Source: Pseudomonas putida (GTDB lineage Bacteria; Pseudomonadota; Gammaproteobacteria; Pseudomonadales; Pseudomonadaceae). Taken from it: 64,000 nucleotides of DNA. Both the position numbers and the translations under genes were made by a program. Below the pieces are notes generated by a model. That model ran no database searches. It worked only from the letters and a program-made list of their open reading frames with translations, and was not told the DNA's origin. How positions within the stretch are numbered: position 1 is the first letter of the stretch; each line of letters starts with the position of its first letter. Positions 37,196 to 46,682 of this stretch are shown here, in pieces. The DNA lies in assembly GCF_002741075.1 (NCBI RefSeq), contig NZ_CP016634.1, positions 5,570,501 through 5,634,500 of the forward strand. Direction: 5' to 3'.

Positions 37196-37813
37196 ATGGC
37201 CAGGAAGACCGCAGCCGAGGCTGAACGAACACGCCAGCGGATTATTGAGGCCGCGGCTGAAGTGTTTGCAAGCCAAGGTGTACCAGATACCACCCTTGAG
37301 CAAATCGCTCGCAGGGCGGGGGTAACCCGCGGTGCGGTCTACTGGCACTTCAAAGACAAGCAGGATCTGCTCCGCAACGTCTTGTCGTCTATTGAGCATC
37401 CGCTGGAGCTAGCTTTTTCAGTCGAAACAGACCTTGATCACGCATGGGAGTTGATGATCGCTGCGATGGTGGATGCGGTGAGCCTACGGAGTTCAAGGCA
37501 GCTTTCTGAGATTTTGATTTTTCATGGGCTGGACGACACCGGAGAAATTCATCATCGCCTGATGAAAGCGAGGGAGCATTTCACGCGTTACCTCGACTTG
37601 GTGCTGGACTGCGCGATCAAGCGAGGTGAGTTACCGGCGTGCCTGGATAAGCACACCGTCGTAGAAATGTTCAAAGGTTTGACCACGGGCCTTCTCTACG
37701 AAGGACTCAAAAACAATGAACACGAATGCCATGTGATCCGGGCCACGCTGCAGTCTTTCTTGGTTCTGCTCAGAGCGCCACCGCTCCCACTACAGAGCAA
37801 ACTAGAATTCTAG
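37196..37813 (+). CDS. srpR: TetR-family regulator (SrpR/TtgW-like), full length
   Basis: A 205-aa TetR protein: N-terminal helix-turn-helix (residues 8-60, VTRGAVYWHFKDKQDLL) and an AcrR-type ligand domain. The DOT-T1E plasmid homologue ttgW is reported as a defective gene, while SrpR of strain S12 is functional and counteracts SrpS; this copy shows no break. Co-transcribed with the IclR gene. Confidence 0.88.
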   Translation: MARKTAAEAERTRQRIIEAAAEVFASQGVPDTTLEQIARRAGVTRGAVYWHFKDKQDLLRNVLSSIEHPLELAFSVETDLDHAWELMIAAMVDAVSLRSSRQLSEILIFHGLDDTGEIHHRLMKAREHFTRYLDLVLDCAIKRGELPACLDKHTVVEMFKGLTTGLLYEGLKNNEHECHVIRATLQSFLVLLRAPPLPLQSKLEF

Positions 37814-37841
37814 CTTTCCAACCTCACCGTCACACTGTGCC

Positions 37842-37870
37842 CAGGCACCCCTTGGATAAGATGGTGCCTG
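37842..37870. terminator. inverted repeat between srpR and the ALS-like gene
   Basis: CAGGCACC (37842-37849) and GGTGCCTG (37863-37870) form an 8-bp stem between two convergent genes. No T-run, so at best a weak terminator. Confidence 0.4.
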
Positions 37871-37897
37871 AAGCCAATGCTGTGTCAGCGATAGCAA

Positions 37898-39541
37898 TCA
37901 GATTGCCAACGCGCGCTCACGCAACTCGCTGTTGAGGATGCGGTCGTTCTCGCTGTAGTCGACCGGGCAGTCGATTACGTGGACGCCGGGGTTGGAAATA
38001 CAGTGATCGAGCAGCGGCTGTAGTGCATCTGCGCTCTCCACTCGGTAACCGTGGGCGCCGTAGGCTTCGGCGTACTTGACGAAGTCCGGGTTGCCGTAGT
38101 TCAGGCCAAAATCGGTGAAGCCCATGTTGGCCTGCTTCCAGCGGATCATGCCGTAGCCGTCGTCACGCAGAATCACCACAGTGATGTGCATGCCCAGGCG
38201 CACGGCCGTCTCCAGCTCCTGGCTGTTCATCATGAAGCCGCCGTCGCCGCACACGGAGATCACCGGACGATCCGGGTGCACCAGGTGTGCCGCCATGGCC
38301 GATGGCAGGCCGGCGCCCATGGTCGCCAGGGCGTTGTCCAGCAGCACGGTGTTCGGCTTGTGCGCCTTGTAGTTGCGAGCGAACCAGATCTTGTAGATGC
38401 CGTTATCCAAGGCAACGATGCCTTCGGACGGCAGCACGCGACGGATGTCGGCAACCAGGCGCTGTGGATAGACTGGGAAGCGGTCATCGTCACCTCCTTC
38501 AGCGATCTGCGCTTCGTTCGCATCACGGATCGCCATCAGGCGGTTGAAGTCCCAGTGCGCGGTGTCGTTGAGTGCTTCGCTGATCTGCCACACGGCGTTG
38601 GCGATGTCGCCGATCACTTCGACCTGCGGGAAATACACGGCATCCACTTCGGCGGAGCGGAAGCTGATGTGGATGACTTCGGTGCCGCCACGGAGCATGA
38701 AGAATGGTGGCTTCTCGATCACGTCGTGACCAATGTTGATGATCAGGTCGGCTGCTTCGATGGCGCGGTGGACGAAGTCACCGGACGACAGCGCAGCGTT
38801 ACCCAAGAAGCGCGGGTGACGCTCGTCAACCACACCTTTACCCATCTGGGTGGTGATGAACGGGATGCCGGTCTTGTCGATCAGCTGCTTGAGGACCTTG
38901 GCGGTCATCTTGCGGTTGGCGCCGGCGCCAATCACCAAGATTGGACTGCGGGCGTTCTGCAGCTTCTCAACAGCAGCCTCAATGGCCTTGTGCTCAGCCA
39001 GTGGACGGCGGTGTAGGCTCGGTGGAATCGGTAGAGCGTCGGTCTGCTCGGCCGCGATGTCTTCCGGCAGTTCCAGGTGCACGGCGCCCGGCTTCTCTTC
39101 TTCCGCCAGGCGGAAGGCTTCACGCATGCGCGCCGGGATGTTGTCGGCCGAGGCGAACTGGTGGGTGTACTTGGTGATGGGGTCCATCATGCCGCACACG
39201 TCGATGATCTGGAAACGGCCCTGCTTGGACTTCTTGATCGGCTTCTGGCCGGTGATCATCATCATCGGCATGCCGCCGAGATAGGCGTAGGCACTGGCGG
39301 TCACCAGGTTGGTCGCGCCAGGGCCCAGGGTCGATAGGCTGACGCCGGTCTTGCCGGTCAGGCGGCCATAGGTGGCGGCCATGAAGCCCGCGGATTGCTC
39401 GTGGCGGGTCAGTACCAGCTTGATCTTCGACTTGCGCAGGGATTCCAGCAGGTCGAGGTTTTCCTCACCAGGAATGCCGAACACATACTCGACACCTTCG
39501 TTTTCCAGGCATTGCACAACGACATCAGCGGCCTTGGCCAT
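37898..39541 (-). CDS. acetolactate-synthase-like ThDP enzyme
   Basis: A 547-aa ThDP-dependent enzyme. The N-terminal PYR domain has the catalytic Glu in TRHEQSAGFMA (near residue 47); the C-terminal PP domain has GDGGFMMNSQELETAVRLG with the ThDP/Mg2+ site. The best match by eye is catabolic acetolactate synthase (AlsS type: two pyruvate to acetolactate plus CO2). I choose the second of two adjacent ATGs. It has its own 200-base upstream gap with a terminator, so it is a separate unit. In this setting it could use the pyruvate released by meta-cleavage (inference). Confidence 0.85.
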   Translation of the reverse strand: MAKAADVVVQCLENEGVEYVFGIPGEENLDLLESLRKSKIKLVLTRHEQSAGFMAATYGRLTGKTGVSLSTLGPGATNLVTASAYAYLGGMPMMMITGQKPIKKSKQGRFQIIDVCGMMDPITKYTHQFASADNIPARMREAFRLAEEEKPGAVHLELPEDIAAEQTDALPIPPSLHRRPLAEHKAIEAAVEKLQNARSPILVIGAGANRKMTAKVLKQLIDKTGIPFITTQMGKGVVDERHPRFLGNAALSSGDFVHRAIEAADLIINIGHDVIEKPPFFMLRGGTEVIHISFRSAEVDAVYFPQVEVIGDIANAVWQISEALNDTAHWDFNRLMAIRDANEAQIAEGGDDDRFPVYPQRLVADIRRVLPSEGIVALDNGIYKIWFARNYKAHKPNTVLLDNALATMGAGLPSAMAAHLVHPDRPVISVCGDGGFMMNSQELETAVRLGMHITVVILRDDGYGMIRWKQANMGFTDFGLNYGNPDFVKYAEAYGAHGYRVESADALQPLLDHCISNPGVHVIDCPVDYSENDRILNSELRERALAI

Positions 39542-39715
39542 CATTCACCTCATCGCACTCAAGGCAGTTCATCGCCCACAGAGCGACGCTCATCAGCAAA
39601 GCGTCACTGACTCTGGATGTGAACCTTCAGTTTTAGTAGCCGCACCTAGGGGCGTGATATCACACGGGGGGTCGGCTTTCTTTAGGCCTGAGGAGTCATT
39701 CCTCAGATGAAAAAA

Positions 39716-39736
39716 GGCCCGGCAGATTACCGGGCC
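39716..39736 (-). terminator. terminator after the flavin hydroxylase gene
   Basis: On the minus strand GGCCCGG-TAATCTG-CCGGGCC is followed by TTTTTT, 10 bases past the hydroxylase stop. It separates that gene from the acetolactate-synthase-like gene. Confidence 0.9.
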
Positions 39737-39745
39737 TTTGAGCAA

Positions 39746-41497
39746 TTACTTTCCGAGGACTTTTCGAAGTGCTTGCTGCAACTGAGCTTCGGCTTCTTCA
39801 ACAGACCAAACGGCATCGCTCTGGCGCCAGGCTACATAACCATCAGGTCGCACAAGAATCGCGCCTGCCTCATGCACTTCACGTACAGCTTGCCAATCAC
39901 AGTACAGATCTGCGGTACCTTTGGCGCCGGTGACAACGATGTTGAGGAATGGCAAGTCCAGACGCTTAGCAACATCCACCCATGCCTGCCCCGCAAGACC
40001 GGTGATCAGCGTCATTTTCCCTTTACCCACTACGTCGAGCGTAGAGACTCGATGACCAGTCTCATTCACCAGCCAAGCATGCGGGACCTTGGCGCCAGGA
40101 CGAGTCGTCGCCTGTAGGTAGAGCTCTTTGTCGCGAGCCCATACTTCTTCGCCATCACTTGGGTCTGCCATCACGGCTGAGGATTGGTAGCGCTGATTCA
40201 ACTCAACACCCTGGGCGTTGAATTCGCGGCTCTTGATCTCGAGCGCGCTCTGCAGATTCATCCGGACCTCGACCCCAGCTGGACTTGGATCACGCATGCG
40301 CTCCAAAAGCTTGGCGACAGTGTCGACACCCTTTCCGAAGTTGAAGCATTCCTTCAACAACGCATAATCCTTACGCGACTGGTTCGCACGCGCCACAATC
40401 TGCTTGCCTACTGGCGCACGCTCAGCCGTATAGCTTCCAAGCAGTTCTGGGCCTGCGAAGCCTTGAAGTACATAGGCCAATTTCCACGCGAGGTTGAAAC
40501 CGTCCTGCATGCAGGTGTTCGATCCCAGACCACTGGATGGCGGATGACGGTGAACCGCGTCGCCGGCACAGAACACACGGCCTCGCGAGTACTCGGTGGC
40601 ATGTGCCTGATTGACGTACCAGGTCGACATACGCTCGATCTGTACTTCCAGATTTGGATCACCAACCAATAAGCGAATCTTCTTCAGAACCGCTTCTGGC
40701 GAGAGGTCCGGGGAGCCTTTGGTCATGTCGAAGCCCCAGCCGGCAATCCACTGATCCCACGGACGGATAGCACGCAGCAGACCCATGCCGATTTCCCCAA
40801 AGCCAGCTTCGGGCGTGGCGATCCACTGCAAAATGCTGGGTCGATGCTGAACATACTTGCTCAGATCGGCATTGAAGATCACATAAGCAGTACCTGCACG
40901 AGCCATCTCGCCTTCGATCGGCAGGCCAATTTCTTTGGCAACTTTGGAGTTAGCTCCGTCGGCACCGACCAAGTACTTTGCTCGCACCTGATATTCAGCA
41001 CCAGTGAGCACGTCTTTCATCCGAGCGGTGACACCTTCAGCGTCCTGCTCGTGGCCCAGATATTCGGTGTTGAAGCTGACTTGTGCACCACGAGCTGCAG
41101 CGTTCTTGAGCAGGATCGCTTCCATCTCCGGCTGGATCAGATCCAGCATGGTGCAGGGGCTACCTTGGACGTAATCGCCTTTGCGTTTGTCGCCGGTACC
41201 CCAGGTACGCATGCGAGCGATTTCTTCACCCGCCAGGCTTGTAGTGAACAACGTGTCACCCATCTGATCCCATGGGGTAGCAGCTCTCACCACCTCGTCT
41301 TCCAGGCCCAAATCGCGCACAACTTCCATGGCACGTTGGTTCGTGATGTGCGCTCGTGGGGAGTTCGCCAACCAGTTGAACATGGTGACCATTTTGACTC
41401 GAATGCCGTAGGTGGCGAGTGCCAAGGCAGTAGTTGCACCTGCGGGGCCGGTACCAATGACCAGAACATCGGTATCGAAGCTGTTGGAGGTAGTCAT
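39746..41497 (-). CDS. FAD-dependent aromatic hydroxylase, TfdB-like
   Basis: A 583-aa class A flavoprotein monooxygenase. Dinucleotide fold VLVIGTGPAGATTALALATYG (about 11-31) gives the FAD site; YLVGADGANSKV is the DG motif and GRVFCAGDAVHRHPP the GD motif. Over its full length it resembles 2,4-dichlorophenol/phenol hydroxylases (TfdB) more than E. coli MhpA. It should add a hydroxyl next to a phenolic OH using NAD(P)H and O2, feeding the MhpB-type dioxygenase. It has its own promoter region with a GntR-type operator 277 bases upstream and a leader holding a tiny reading frame. Confidence 0.85.
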   Translation of the reverse strand: MTTSNSFDTDVLVIGTGPAGATTALALATYGIRVKMVTMFNWLANSPRAHITNQRAMEVVRDLGLEDEVVRAATPWDQMGDTLFTTSLAGEEIARMRTWGTGDKRKGDYVQGSPCTMLDLIQPEMEAILLKNAAARGAQVSFNTEYLGHEQDAEGVTARMKDVLTGAEYQVRAKYLVGADGANSKVAKEIGLPIEGEMARAGTAYVIFNADLSKYVQHRPSILQWIATPEAGFGEIGMGLLRAIRPWDQWIAGWGFDMTKGSPDLSPEAVLKKIRLLVGDPNLEVQIERMSTWYVNQAHATEYSRGRVFCAGDAVHRHPPSSGLGSNTCMQDGFNLAWKLAYVLQGFAGPELLGSYTAERAPVGKQIVARANQSRKDYALLKECFNFGKGVDTVAKLLERMRDPSPAGVEVRMNLQSALEIKSREFNAQGVELNQRYQSSAVMADPSDGEEVWARDKELYLQATTRPGAKVPHAWLVNETGHRVSTLDVVGKGKMTLITGLAGQAWVDVAKRLDLPFLNIVVTGAKGTADLYCDWQAVREVHEAGAILVRPDGYVAWRQSDAVWSVEEAEAQLQQALRKVLGK

Positions 41498-41640
41498 TTC
41501 TTATTCTCCAGGCATTACAAAGTGACGCTCAGAACTTGCACGCAAGCCCGGAACACGTCCGACAGATCCCGAAGTTCGCCCGGCAAGCGGTTGCCGCCGA
41601 GTGGCCATTCGAGAGGTAGATTTATAGGGAGAGTCGCGTC

Positions 41641-41694
41641 CTACTTCAGCCGCGCGCGGGGCCGAGTGGACCGGATGGGGGATGGGTGATTCAT
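41641..41694 (-). CDS. possible 17-residue leader peptide upstream of the hydroxylase
   Basis: ATG at 41694 follows a perfect AGGAGG with ideal spacing (AGGAGGTACCATG) and opens a 17-codon frame rich in Pro and Arg (MNHPSPIRSTRPRARLK) ending in TAG. It lies in the leader between the operator and the hydroxylase start. It could be a regulatory leader peptide or the remnant of a gene. Too short to call by itself. Confidence 0.4.
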   Translation of the reverse strand: MNHPSPIRSTRPRARLK

Positions 41695-41774
41695 GGTACC
41701 TCCTGATCTTGTATTTTTTTTCAGGCCATCAGAGTGTCTGTTGAGCTTGGTCTAGGCAGAACACTCAGTTCATG

Positions 41775-41794
41775 CTTGCATGCTAGCATGCAAG
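41775..41794. promoter_or_regulatory. GntR-type operator, perfect 20-bp palindrome
   Basis: CTTGCATGCTAGCATGCAAG is its own reverse complement. Near copies lie upstream of mhpB, gntR and the alcohol dehydrogenase gene. Here it precedes the flavin hydroxylase unit. Confidence 0.8.
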
Positions 41795-41850
41795 AAATCC
41801 CGTCGCAATCATCCCTCACTGCCTTTCGTCCCTGAGATTGCTCAAAAAAA

Positions 41851-41873
41851 AGCCACGGCGTGAGCACGTGGCT
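41851..41873 (-). terminator. terminator after the OprD-type porin gene
   Basis: On the minus strand AGCCACG and CGTGGCT form a 7-bp stem followed by TTTTTTT, 37 bases past the porin stop. It ends the mhpT-porin transcript just before the next operator. Confidence 0.85.
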
Positions 41874-41909
41874 AAAGGGTGTCGCACGTAGGAGGGGTCT
41901 ACGCAAGCT

Positions 41910-43178
41910 TCACCAAAGGGCAAAGGTATAATCGATGTTTACGCGCAGTTCGTTGTCATCTCGGTGGGTGGCCCCCGGCCCGAAGTCATTGCGGTACCAG
42001 GCGTGCCTTACCCTGAACGCGACGTCCTTGAAGGTACCGCTCTGGATCACGTATGAGAGCTCAACGTCTTTCTCTGTCTCTTTCAGGTTGCTGCCCCCTA
42101 GCTTTGGCAGATCAATGTTGTCACCACTGACATAGCGGAGCATTCCCTTCAGCCCAGGGAGGCCGGCGCCCACGAAATCGTAGTCATATTTGACCTGCCA
42201 GCTTCTCTCCTTGGGATTGAGAAACTCCGAGCTCAACGTGCCTTCGGTGATAACAAGAGGCTCGGTGCCAAAAAGATAAGGCATAGCCGTGTCACCGGTT
42301 AACTGCATGTATCCAGCGCCCAAGCGGTGCCCACCCAGCTGGTAGGTGAGCATCAACGCGGTGTTCCGGTTGTCTACCTTCCCAGCTTTCGAAGCACCGT
42401 CTTCGCGCGAATCATAAAAGCGGAAATCAGAGGTCAATCGACCAGGTCCGATTTCGCGGTTGTCCACGAAGCCGACGTAGTTCTTGTCGTAGATATCTTC
42501 AAGCTGCGCGTAGTAGTACTTGAGGGTAAGGTTCTTCGACCACGCGTAATCGCCTCCCAAGAAATAGAATGCATCAGATTCAGCTGCCCCATTGAAGCGG
42601 CCATTAGGTGCCGCTACCCGCATCTTCTGGTAGTCAGTCGAGTCACGCAGGTTGATTCGGTCAAGCCACCCAGCATGCAGCGACAGGCCATCAATGTCCT
42701 GCGAACGTAGGTAGGTGCCACGGAAGGTCTGCGGCAGCAGACGGGTTGGACTCGCGAAGGCAATTGGCAGAAATGTACTGACGGTACCGTACTGAAGCTC
42801 GGTCTTGGAGATCTTCATTTTGGCTGTCAAACCCAGCTCGGAATAATCCCTGGCTGGTTCTCTGGTGCTAGCCGAAAAAGGCAACAGACCCGTTCCGACC
42901 CGATCACTCGACGAGTCCAGTCGTAACCCCATCATGGCTTGAGCATCCATACCAAAGCCCACCGGCCCGTCAGTAAAGCCGGAAGAGAAATTGACGATGA
43001 ATCCTTGGGCCCATTCCCGGGCAGCAGCTTGCGGGGTCTCGTTGATGTAGTTGCGGTCAAAGTAGTAGTTGCGCAGGGTGGCCTTGGCTTTCGAGTCTTC
43101 GATGAATCCCGCCGCCTGGATGGAAGTCGCCTGTGCTACAAGCAAGCCTGCTAGGGCTGCAGTTCTAGATCTGCTCAT
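41910..43178 (-). CDS. OprD-family outer-membrane porin
   Basis: A 422-aa substrate-specific porin: signal peptide 1-22 ending in QAAG, then FIEDSKAKATLRNYYFDRNY, the standard OprD N-terminus, and a C-terminal beta-strand ending in FALW (aromatic last residue). OprD channels for aromatic acids are common in Pseudomonas catabolic operons. It follows the MhpT-like transporter by 43 bases, so the two supply outer and inner membrane uptake of the same substrate (inference). Confidence 0.9.
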   Translation of the reverse strand: MSRSRTAALAGLLVAQATSIQAAGFIEDSKAKATLRNYYFDRNYINETPQAAAREWAQGFIVNFSSGFTDGPVGFGMDAQAMMGLRLDSSSDRVGTGLLPFSASTREPARDYSELGLTAKMKISKTELQYGTVSTFLPIAFASPTRLLPQTFRGTYLRSQDIDGLSLHAGWLDRINLRDSTDYQKMRVAAPNGRFNGAAESDAFYFLGGDYAWSKNLTLKYYYAQLEDIYDKNYVGFVDNREIGPGRLTSDFRFYDSREDGASKAGKVDNRNTALMLTYQLGGHRLGAGYMQLTGDTAMPYLFGTEPLVITEGTLSSEFLNPKERSWQVKYDYDFVGAGLPGLKGMLRYVSGDNIDLPKLGGSNLKETEKDVELSYVIQSGTFKDVAFRVRHAWYRNDFGPGATHRDDNELRVNIDYTFALW

Positions 43179-43221
43179 GTCGTGTCTTCTTTTTTGTTCT
43201 TGTTGGTGAAGCTGGAGAGGT

Positions 43222-44439
43222 TCAAACCACGGAAGCTTTCAGCTCAGGGCTTTTTTTTAGTGACGACAGATAGAACAACGAGATGGCGGCGAGCACGATT
43301 CCAGGTGCAGAAGCCAGCATGACACCGCTCGCTCCTGCACCGAGAACCATCATTTTCCCTACCACGAGAGGCCCGGCCATCGCACCTACCCGGCCAACGG
43401 CCACTGCTGCACCGGTTCCGGTTGCGCGGCCGTTGGCGGGATAGAATTGAGGTGCGAGCGCGTAAAGCACGCATTGCCCGCCAGTTGTGAAGATCCCCGC
43501 GAGGAAGCCTGCGCCAATCATGGCTGGCAGGGAGATAGCAGCAGTCAGGCACGCCAGGGAAACAAGAATGCCGCCATAAACCAACCCTGACATGGCCCAG
43601 ATCGGAAGCCGATCCATGGCGACACCCAACATCAGGGTCCCCACCGCAGCACCTAACTGCATGGACAATACGACAATGCTTGCCTCGCTCGGCTTGAAGC
43701 CCTGCCCGATCAAAATGCTCGGCAGCCAGTTGATCAGGATGTAGGTGACCATGAGGGTGAAGAAGAAGCTAACCCATAACAGCAAAGTGATTTTGAGCGT
43801 TCCACCGTCAACCAAAATGCTCTTGGTAGTAGGGATTTCGGTCGAAGCGACTTGAGCATTTGCCTGCTTGTACAAATCAGGGAGATAGAGAAGCAGCAGC
43901 GGGACGATAACCAGAGGCACAACTCCGCCGACGTAAAAAACAAGTTTCCAGCCTACGCCAAAATCGAGGAGGCCAATGGCTGCAGCCAAGGCCGCACCCA
44001 GCGGAACACCGCAGTACATCAAGCTAACAGCAGTGCCACGCATGCGCTCGCCAGCTGCCTCAGAAGCCAGGGCAATCAGGTTTGGCAGCGATGCGCCCAA
44101 TCCCACCCCGGTCATTAGCCGAGCAAACAGCAGCGCGCTGAAGCTCCAGGCGATTGTCGTGACGAGCGAGAACACACCGAATAGTGCCACCGACACGATG
44201 AGCACTTTTTTTCGACCGTATCGGTCGGCAAGTCGGCCGCCAATGAAGGCCCCCGGCAGCATGCCGAGAACGCCGACACTGAAAACCCAACCCATCTGCA
44301 GTTTGTCCAGACCGAAATCGGCAGACATACCATGCGCTGCGATTCCCGGTGCTTGCAGGTCTAAGCCCTCCATCAAGGCAACCAGAAAGCACAGTGCGAT
44401 AGTGATGAAGAGTTTGGTCTTATCCGTTTTGTCAGTCAT
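43222..44439 (-). CDS. mhpT: MFS transporter, MhpT-like aromatic acid:H+ symporter
   Basis: A 405-aa 12-helix permease of the AAHS family. CFLVALMEGLDLQAPGIAA (TM1 with the substrate Asp), GGRLADRYGRKKVL (loop 2-3 motif) and MYCGVPLGAALAA follow E. coli MhpT (3-hydroxyphenylpropionate transporter) closely. I start at MTDKTD (44439), after AAGGGG; the upstream extension to 44478 is not family-like. A terminator separates it from mhpE. Confidence 0.88.
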   Translation of the reverse strand: MTDKTDKTKLFITIALCFLVALMEGLDLQAPGIAAHGMSADFGLDKLQMGWVFSVGVLGMLPGAFIGGRLADRYGRKKVLIVSVALFGVFSLVTTIAWSFSALLFARLMTGVGLGASLPNLIALASEAAGERMRGTAVSLMYCGVPLGAALAAAIGLLDFGVGWKLVFYVGGVVPLVIVPLLLLYLPDLYKQANAQVASTEIPTTKSILVDGGTLKITLLLWVSFFFTLMVTYILINWLPSILIGQGFKPSEASIVVLSMQLGAAVGTLMLGVAMDRLPIWAMSGLVYGGILVSLACLTAAISLPAMIGAGFLAGIFTTGGQCVLYALAPQFYPANGRATGTGAAVAVGRVGAMAGPLVVGKMMVLGAGASGVMLASAPGIVLAAISLFYLSSLKKSPELKASVV

Positions 44440-44647
44440 AGCAACCCCTTCCAAAGCTCTCAGAAAACTTCGGAACACAAAGTGATTGGTGTGAAACGCT
44501 GGAAAGTCAGGTAAGCGAAAAGACGCTCATCAGACACTCACAATGTGAGAGGTGCACTCAAATACGCGCAGCGTATTCTGGGGTGCTGACGACGATACTT
44601 TGGCAAGGCATTCATATTGTTAAGCTCTCTTATTGTTGTGCTTAAAA

Positions 44648-44669
44648 CCCCCTCCCTGAAGGAAGGGGG
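44648..44669 (-). terminator. terminator after the mhpBCDFE operon
   Basis: On the minus strand CCCCCTTCC-TTCA-GGGAGGGGG (one G-T pair) is followed by TTTT, 40 bases past the mhpE stop. Confidence 0.8.
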
Positions 44670-44708
44670 CATCGCTGCGGACAGCTTGCGTGGAGCTGTC
44701 TGCGAACC

Positions 44709-45719
44709 TCAGCGCTTCAGCAGATCCAGGGCGACGTCAACGATCATGTCTTCCTGACCGCCGACCATCCGGCGCTTGCCAAGCTCAACGAGAATGTCGA
44801 CAGCCTTAATGCCGTAGCGAGCCGAAGCTACCTCCGCATGACGAAGGAAGCTGGAGTACACGCCGGCGTAACCCAGAGCCAGGGTTTCACGGTCGACGCG
44901 CACTGGGCGATCTTGCAGTGGACGCACCAGATCATCTGCAGCATCCATAAGGGCGTAGAGATCAGTGCCGTGGTTCCAACCCAGCTTGTCCGCGGCCGCA
45001 ATAAATACTTCCAGCGGGGCGTTACCTGCACCGGCGCCCATACCGGAAAGGCTGGCATCAATCCGATCACACCCTTCTTCGACGGCAACGATCGAGTTGG
45101 CAACACCGAGACTCAAGTTGTGGTGGGCATGGATGCCGGTGTGGGTAGCTGGATCGAGAACAGCTTTGACGGCACGGAAGCGCGCGCGGATGTCCTCCAT
45201 GTTCATCGCACCGCCTGAGTCCACGACGTAGATGCAGGTGGCACCGTAGCTTTCCATCAGCTTCGCCTGCTGGGCGAGACCTTCAGGGGTCTGCATATGG
45301 CTCATCATGAGGAAGCCGACCGTGTCCATCCCAAGCTCACGGGCATATTCGATGTGCTGCTTCGACACATCAGCTTCGGTGCAATGGGTGGCTACACGAA
45401 CCACCCGAGCACCCGCCGCATAAGCTGCTTTGAGATCGTGCAGAGTACCGATACCAGGAAGCAGCAGGGTCGCGATCTTGGCGTGTTTGACGACATCAGC
45501 AGCGGCTTCAATCCACTCGATGTCGGTATGCGCACCAAAACCGTAGTTGAAGCTGGAACCCTGCAGGCCATCGCCGTGAGCCACTTCGATAGAATCCACT
45601 TTGGCAGCATCAAGCGCGCGAGCAATTGCTTGCACCTGGTCCAGCGAATACTGATGGCGAATGGCGTGCATGCCATCGCGCAGGGTCACATCGGAGATGT
45701 AGAGCTTTTTACCGTTCAT
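44709..45719 (-). CDS. mhpE: 4-hydroxy-2-oxovalerate aldolase
   Basis: A 336-aa class II (DRE-TIM) aldolase that splits 4-hydroxy-2-oxovalerate into pyruvate and acetaldehyde. [13 protein letters not shown] carries the metal/Arg DRE-like motif, [15 protein letters not shown] the metal histidines, and [17 protein letters not shown] is the family block. It pairs with the acetaldehyde dehydrogenase next door (11-base gap), with which it forms a channelling complex. Confidence 0.95.
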   Translation of the reverse strand: MNGKKLYISDVTLRDGMHAIRHQYSLDQVQAIARALDAAKVDSIEVAHGDGLQGSSFNYGFGAHTDIEWIEAAADVVKHAKIATLLLPGIGTLHDLKAAYAAGARVVRVATHCTEADVSKQHIEYARELGMDTVGFLMMSHMQTPEGLAQQAKLMESYGATCIYVVDSGGAMNMEDIRARFRAVKAVLDPATHTGIHAHHNLSLGVANSIVAVEEGCDRIDASLSGMGAGAGNAPLEVFIAAADKLGWNHGTDLYALMDAADDLVRPLQDRPVRVDRETLALGYAGVYSSFLRHAEVASARYGIKAVDILVELGKRRMVGGQEDMIVDVALDLLKR

Positions 45720-45730
45720 AACTGCGCTCC

Positions 45731-46669
45731 TCAGGCCTGGCTCATCGACTGTGCCATGCGTTCAGCAGTCGCCAACGCAGCAGAAGTCATGATGTCGAGA
45801 TTGCCCGCATACGCCGGCAGATAATGGGCAGCCCCTTCAACCTCGATAAACACAGAGGTCTTCAGACCGCTGAATTCGCCGTGGCCTGGGATGTTCAGCG
45901 GCGCCGTGTCCGGGATCACTTCGAACTGCACTTTCTGCTTCAACCGATAGCCCGGTACATAAGCATTCACCGCAGCAACCATCTCTTCGATGGAGGCCTC
46001 AACATGGTCTTGGTCTGCTGCTTCAGAAAGGACATACACAGTGTCACGCATCATCAACGGCGGCTCCGCTGGGTTCATGATGATGATGGCTTTACCCTTT
46101 GCCGCACCGCCGATCGCCTCGATGGCCTTCGAGGTGGTTTCAGTGAACTCGTCGATGTTCGCTCGAGTACCTGGACCAGCGGATTTAGAGGCAATCGATG
46201 CAACAATTTCCGCGTAATGCACTTTGGCGACGCGCGATACAGCAGCCACCATGGGAATGGTCGCTTGGCCGCCGCAGGTGACCATGTTGAGGTTCTCAGC
46301 GTTGACGTGCTGCTCAAGGTTTACGACGGGAACGCAGTATGGACCAATAGCCGCGGGAGTCAGGTCGATCACCCGGATGCCAGGCTTGGTTGCTCGCAGC
46401 AGCGCGTCGTTTTTGACGTGAGCACCGGCGCTAGTGGCATCGAACACGAAATCGACATCAGCGAATTCCGGCATTTTCACAAGACCCGCAACACCCTCGT
46501 GGGTTGTCGCAACGCCCATACGACCGGCACGGGCCAGGCCATCTGAGGCGGGATCAATACCGACCATCACTGCCATTTCCAAGTGCTCGGCATTACGCAA
46601 GATCTTGATCATCAGATCGGTGCCGATGTTTCCGGAGCCAACGATGGCAACTTTACGTTTGGTAGTCAT
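45731..46669 (-). CDS. mhpF: acylating acetaldehyde dehydrogenase
   Basis: A 312-aa enzyme oxidising acetaldehyde to acetyl-CoA with NAD+ and CoA. Rossmann motif [14 protein letters not shown] (near residue 8) and the catalytic Cys in [13 protein letters not shown] (near residue 130) are clear. I start at MTTKRKV (46669) after GAGGTTTTGAA; the frame extends to 46759 over the mhpD end. Partner of MhpE. Confidence 0.95.
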   Translation of the reverse strand: MTTKRKVAIVGSGNIGTDLMIKILRNAEHLEMAVMVGIDPASDGLARAGRMGVATTHEGVAGLVKMPEFADVDFVFDATSAGAHVKNDALLRATKPGIRVIDLTPAAIGPYCVPVVNLEQHVNAENLNMVTCGGQATIPMVAAVSRVAKVHYAEIVASIASKSAGPGTRANIDEFTETTSKAIEAIGGAAKGKAIIIMNPAEPPLMMRDTVYVLSEAADQDHVEASIEEMVAAVNAYVPGYRLKQKVQFEVIPDTAPLNIPGHGEFSGLKTSVFIEVEGAAHYLPAYAGNLDIMTSAALATAERMAQSMSQA

Positions 46670-46682
46670 TTCAAAACCTCCG

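Noticed and set aside
37196..37813. Truncated ttgW-type TetR gene
   Set aside because: The frame of 205 codons has both the DNA-binding and ligand domains; no break is visible.
38051..39016. 321-codon frame antisense to the acetolactate-synthase-like gene
   Set aside because: Shadow with His/Val/Gln-rich composition and no family likeness.
39746..41497. Naming the flavin hydroxylase mhpA
   Set aside because: Its sequence follows TfdB-type phenol hydroxylases rather than MhpA, and its substrate is unknown.
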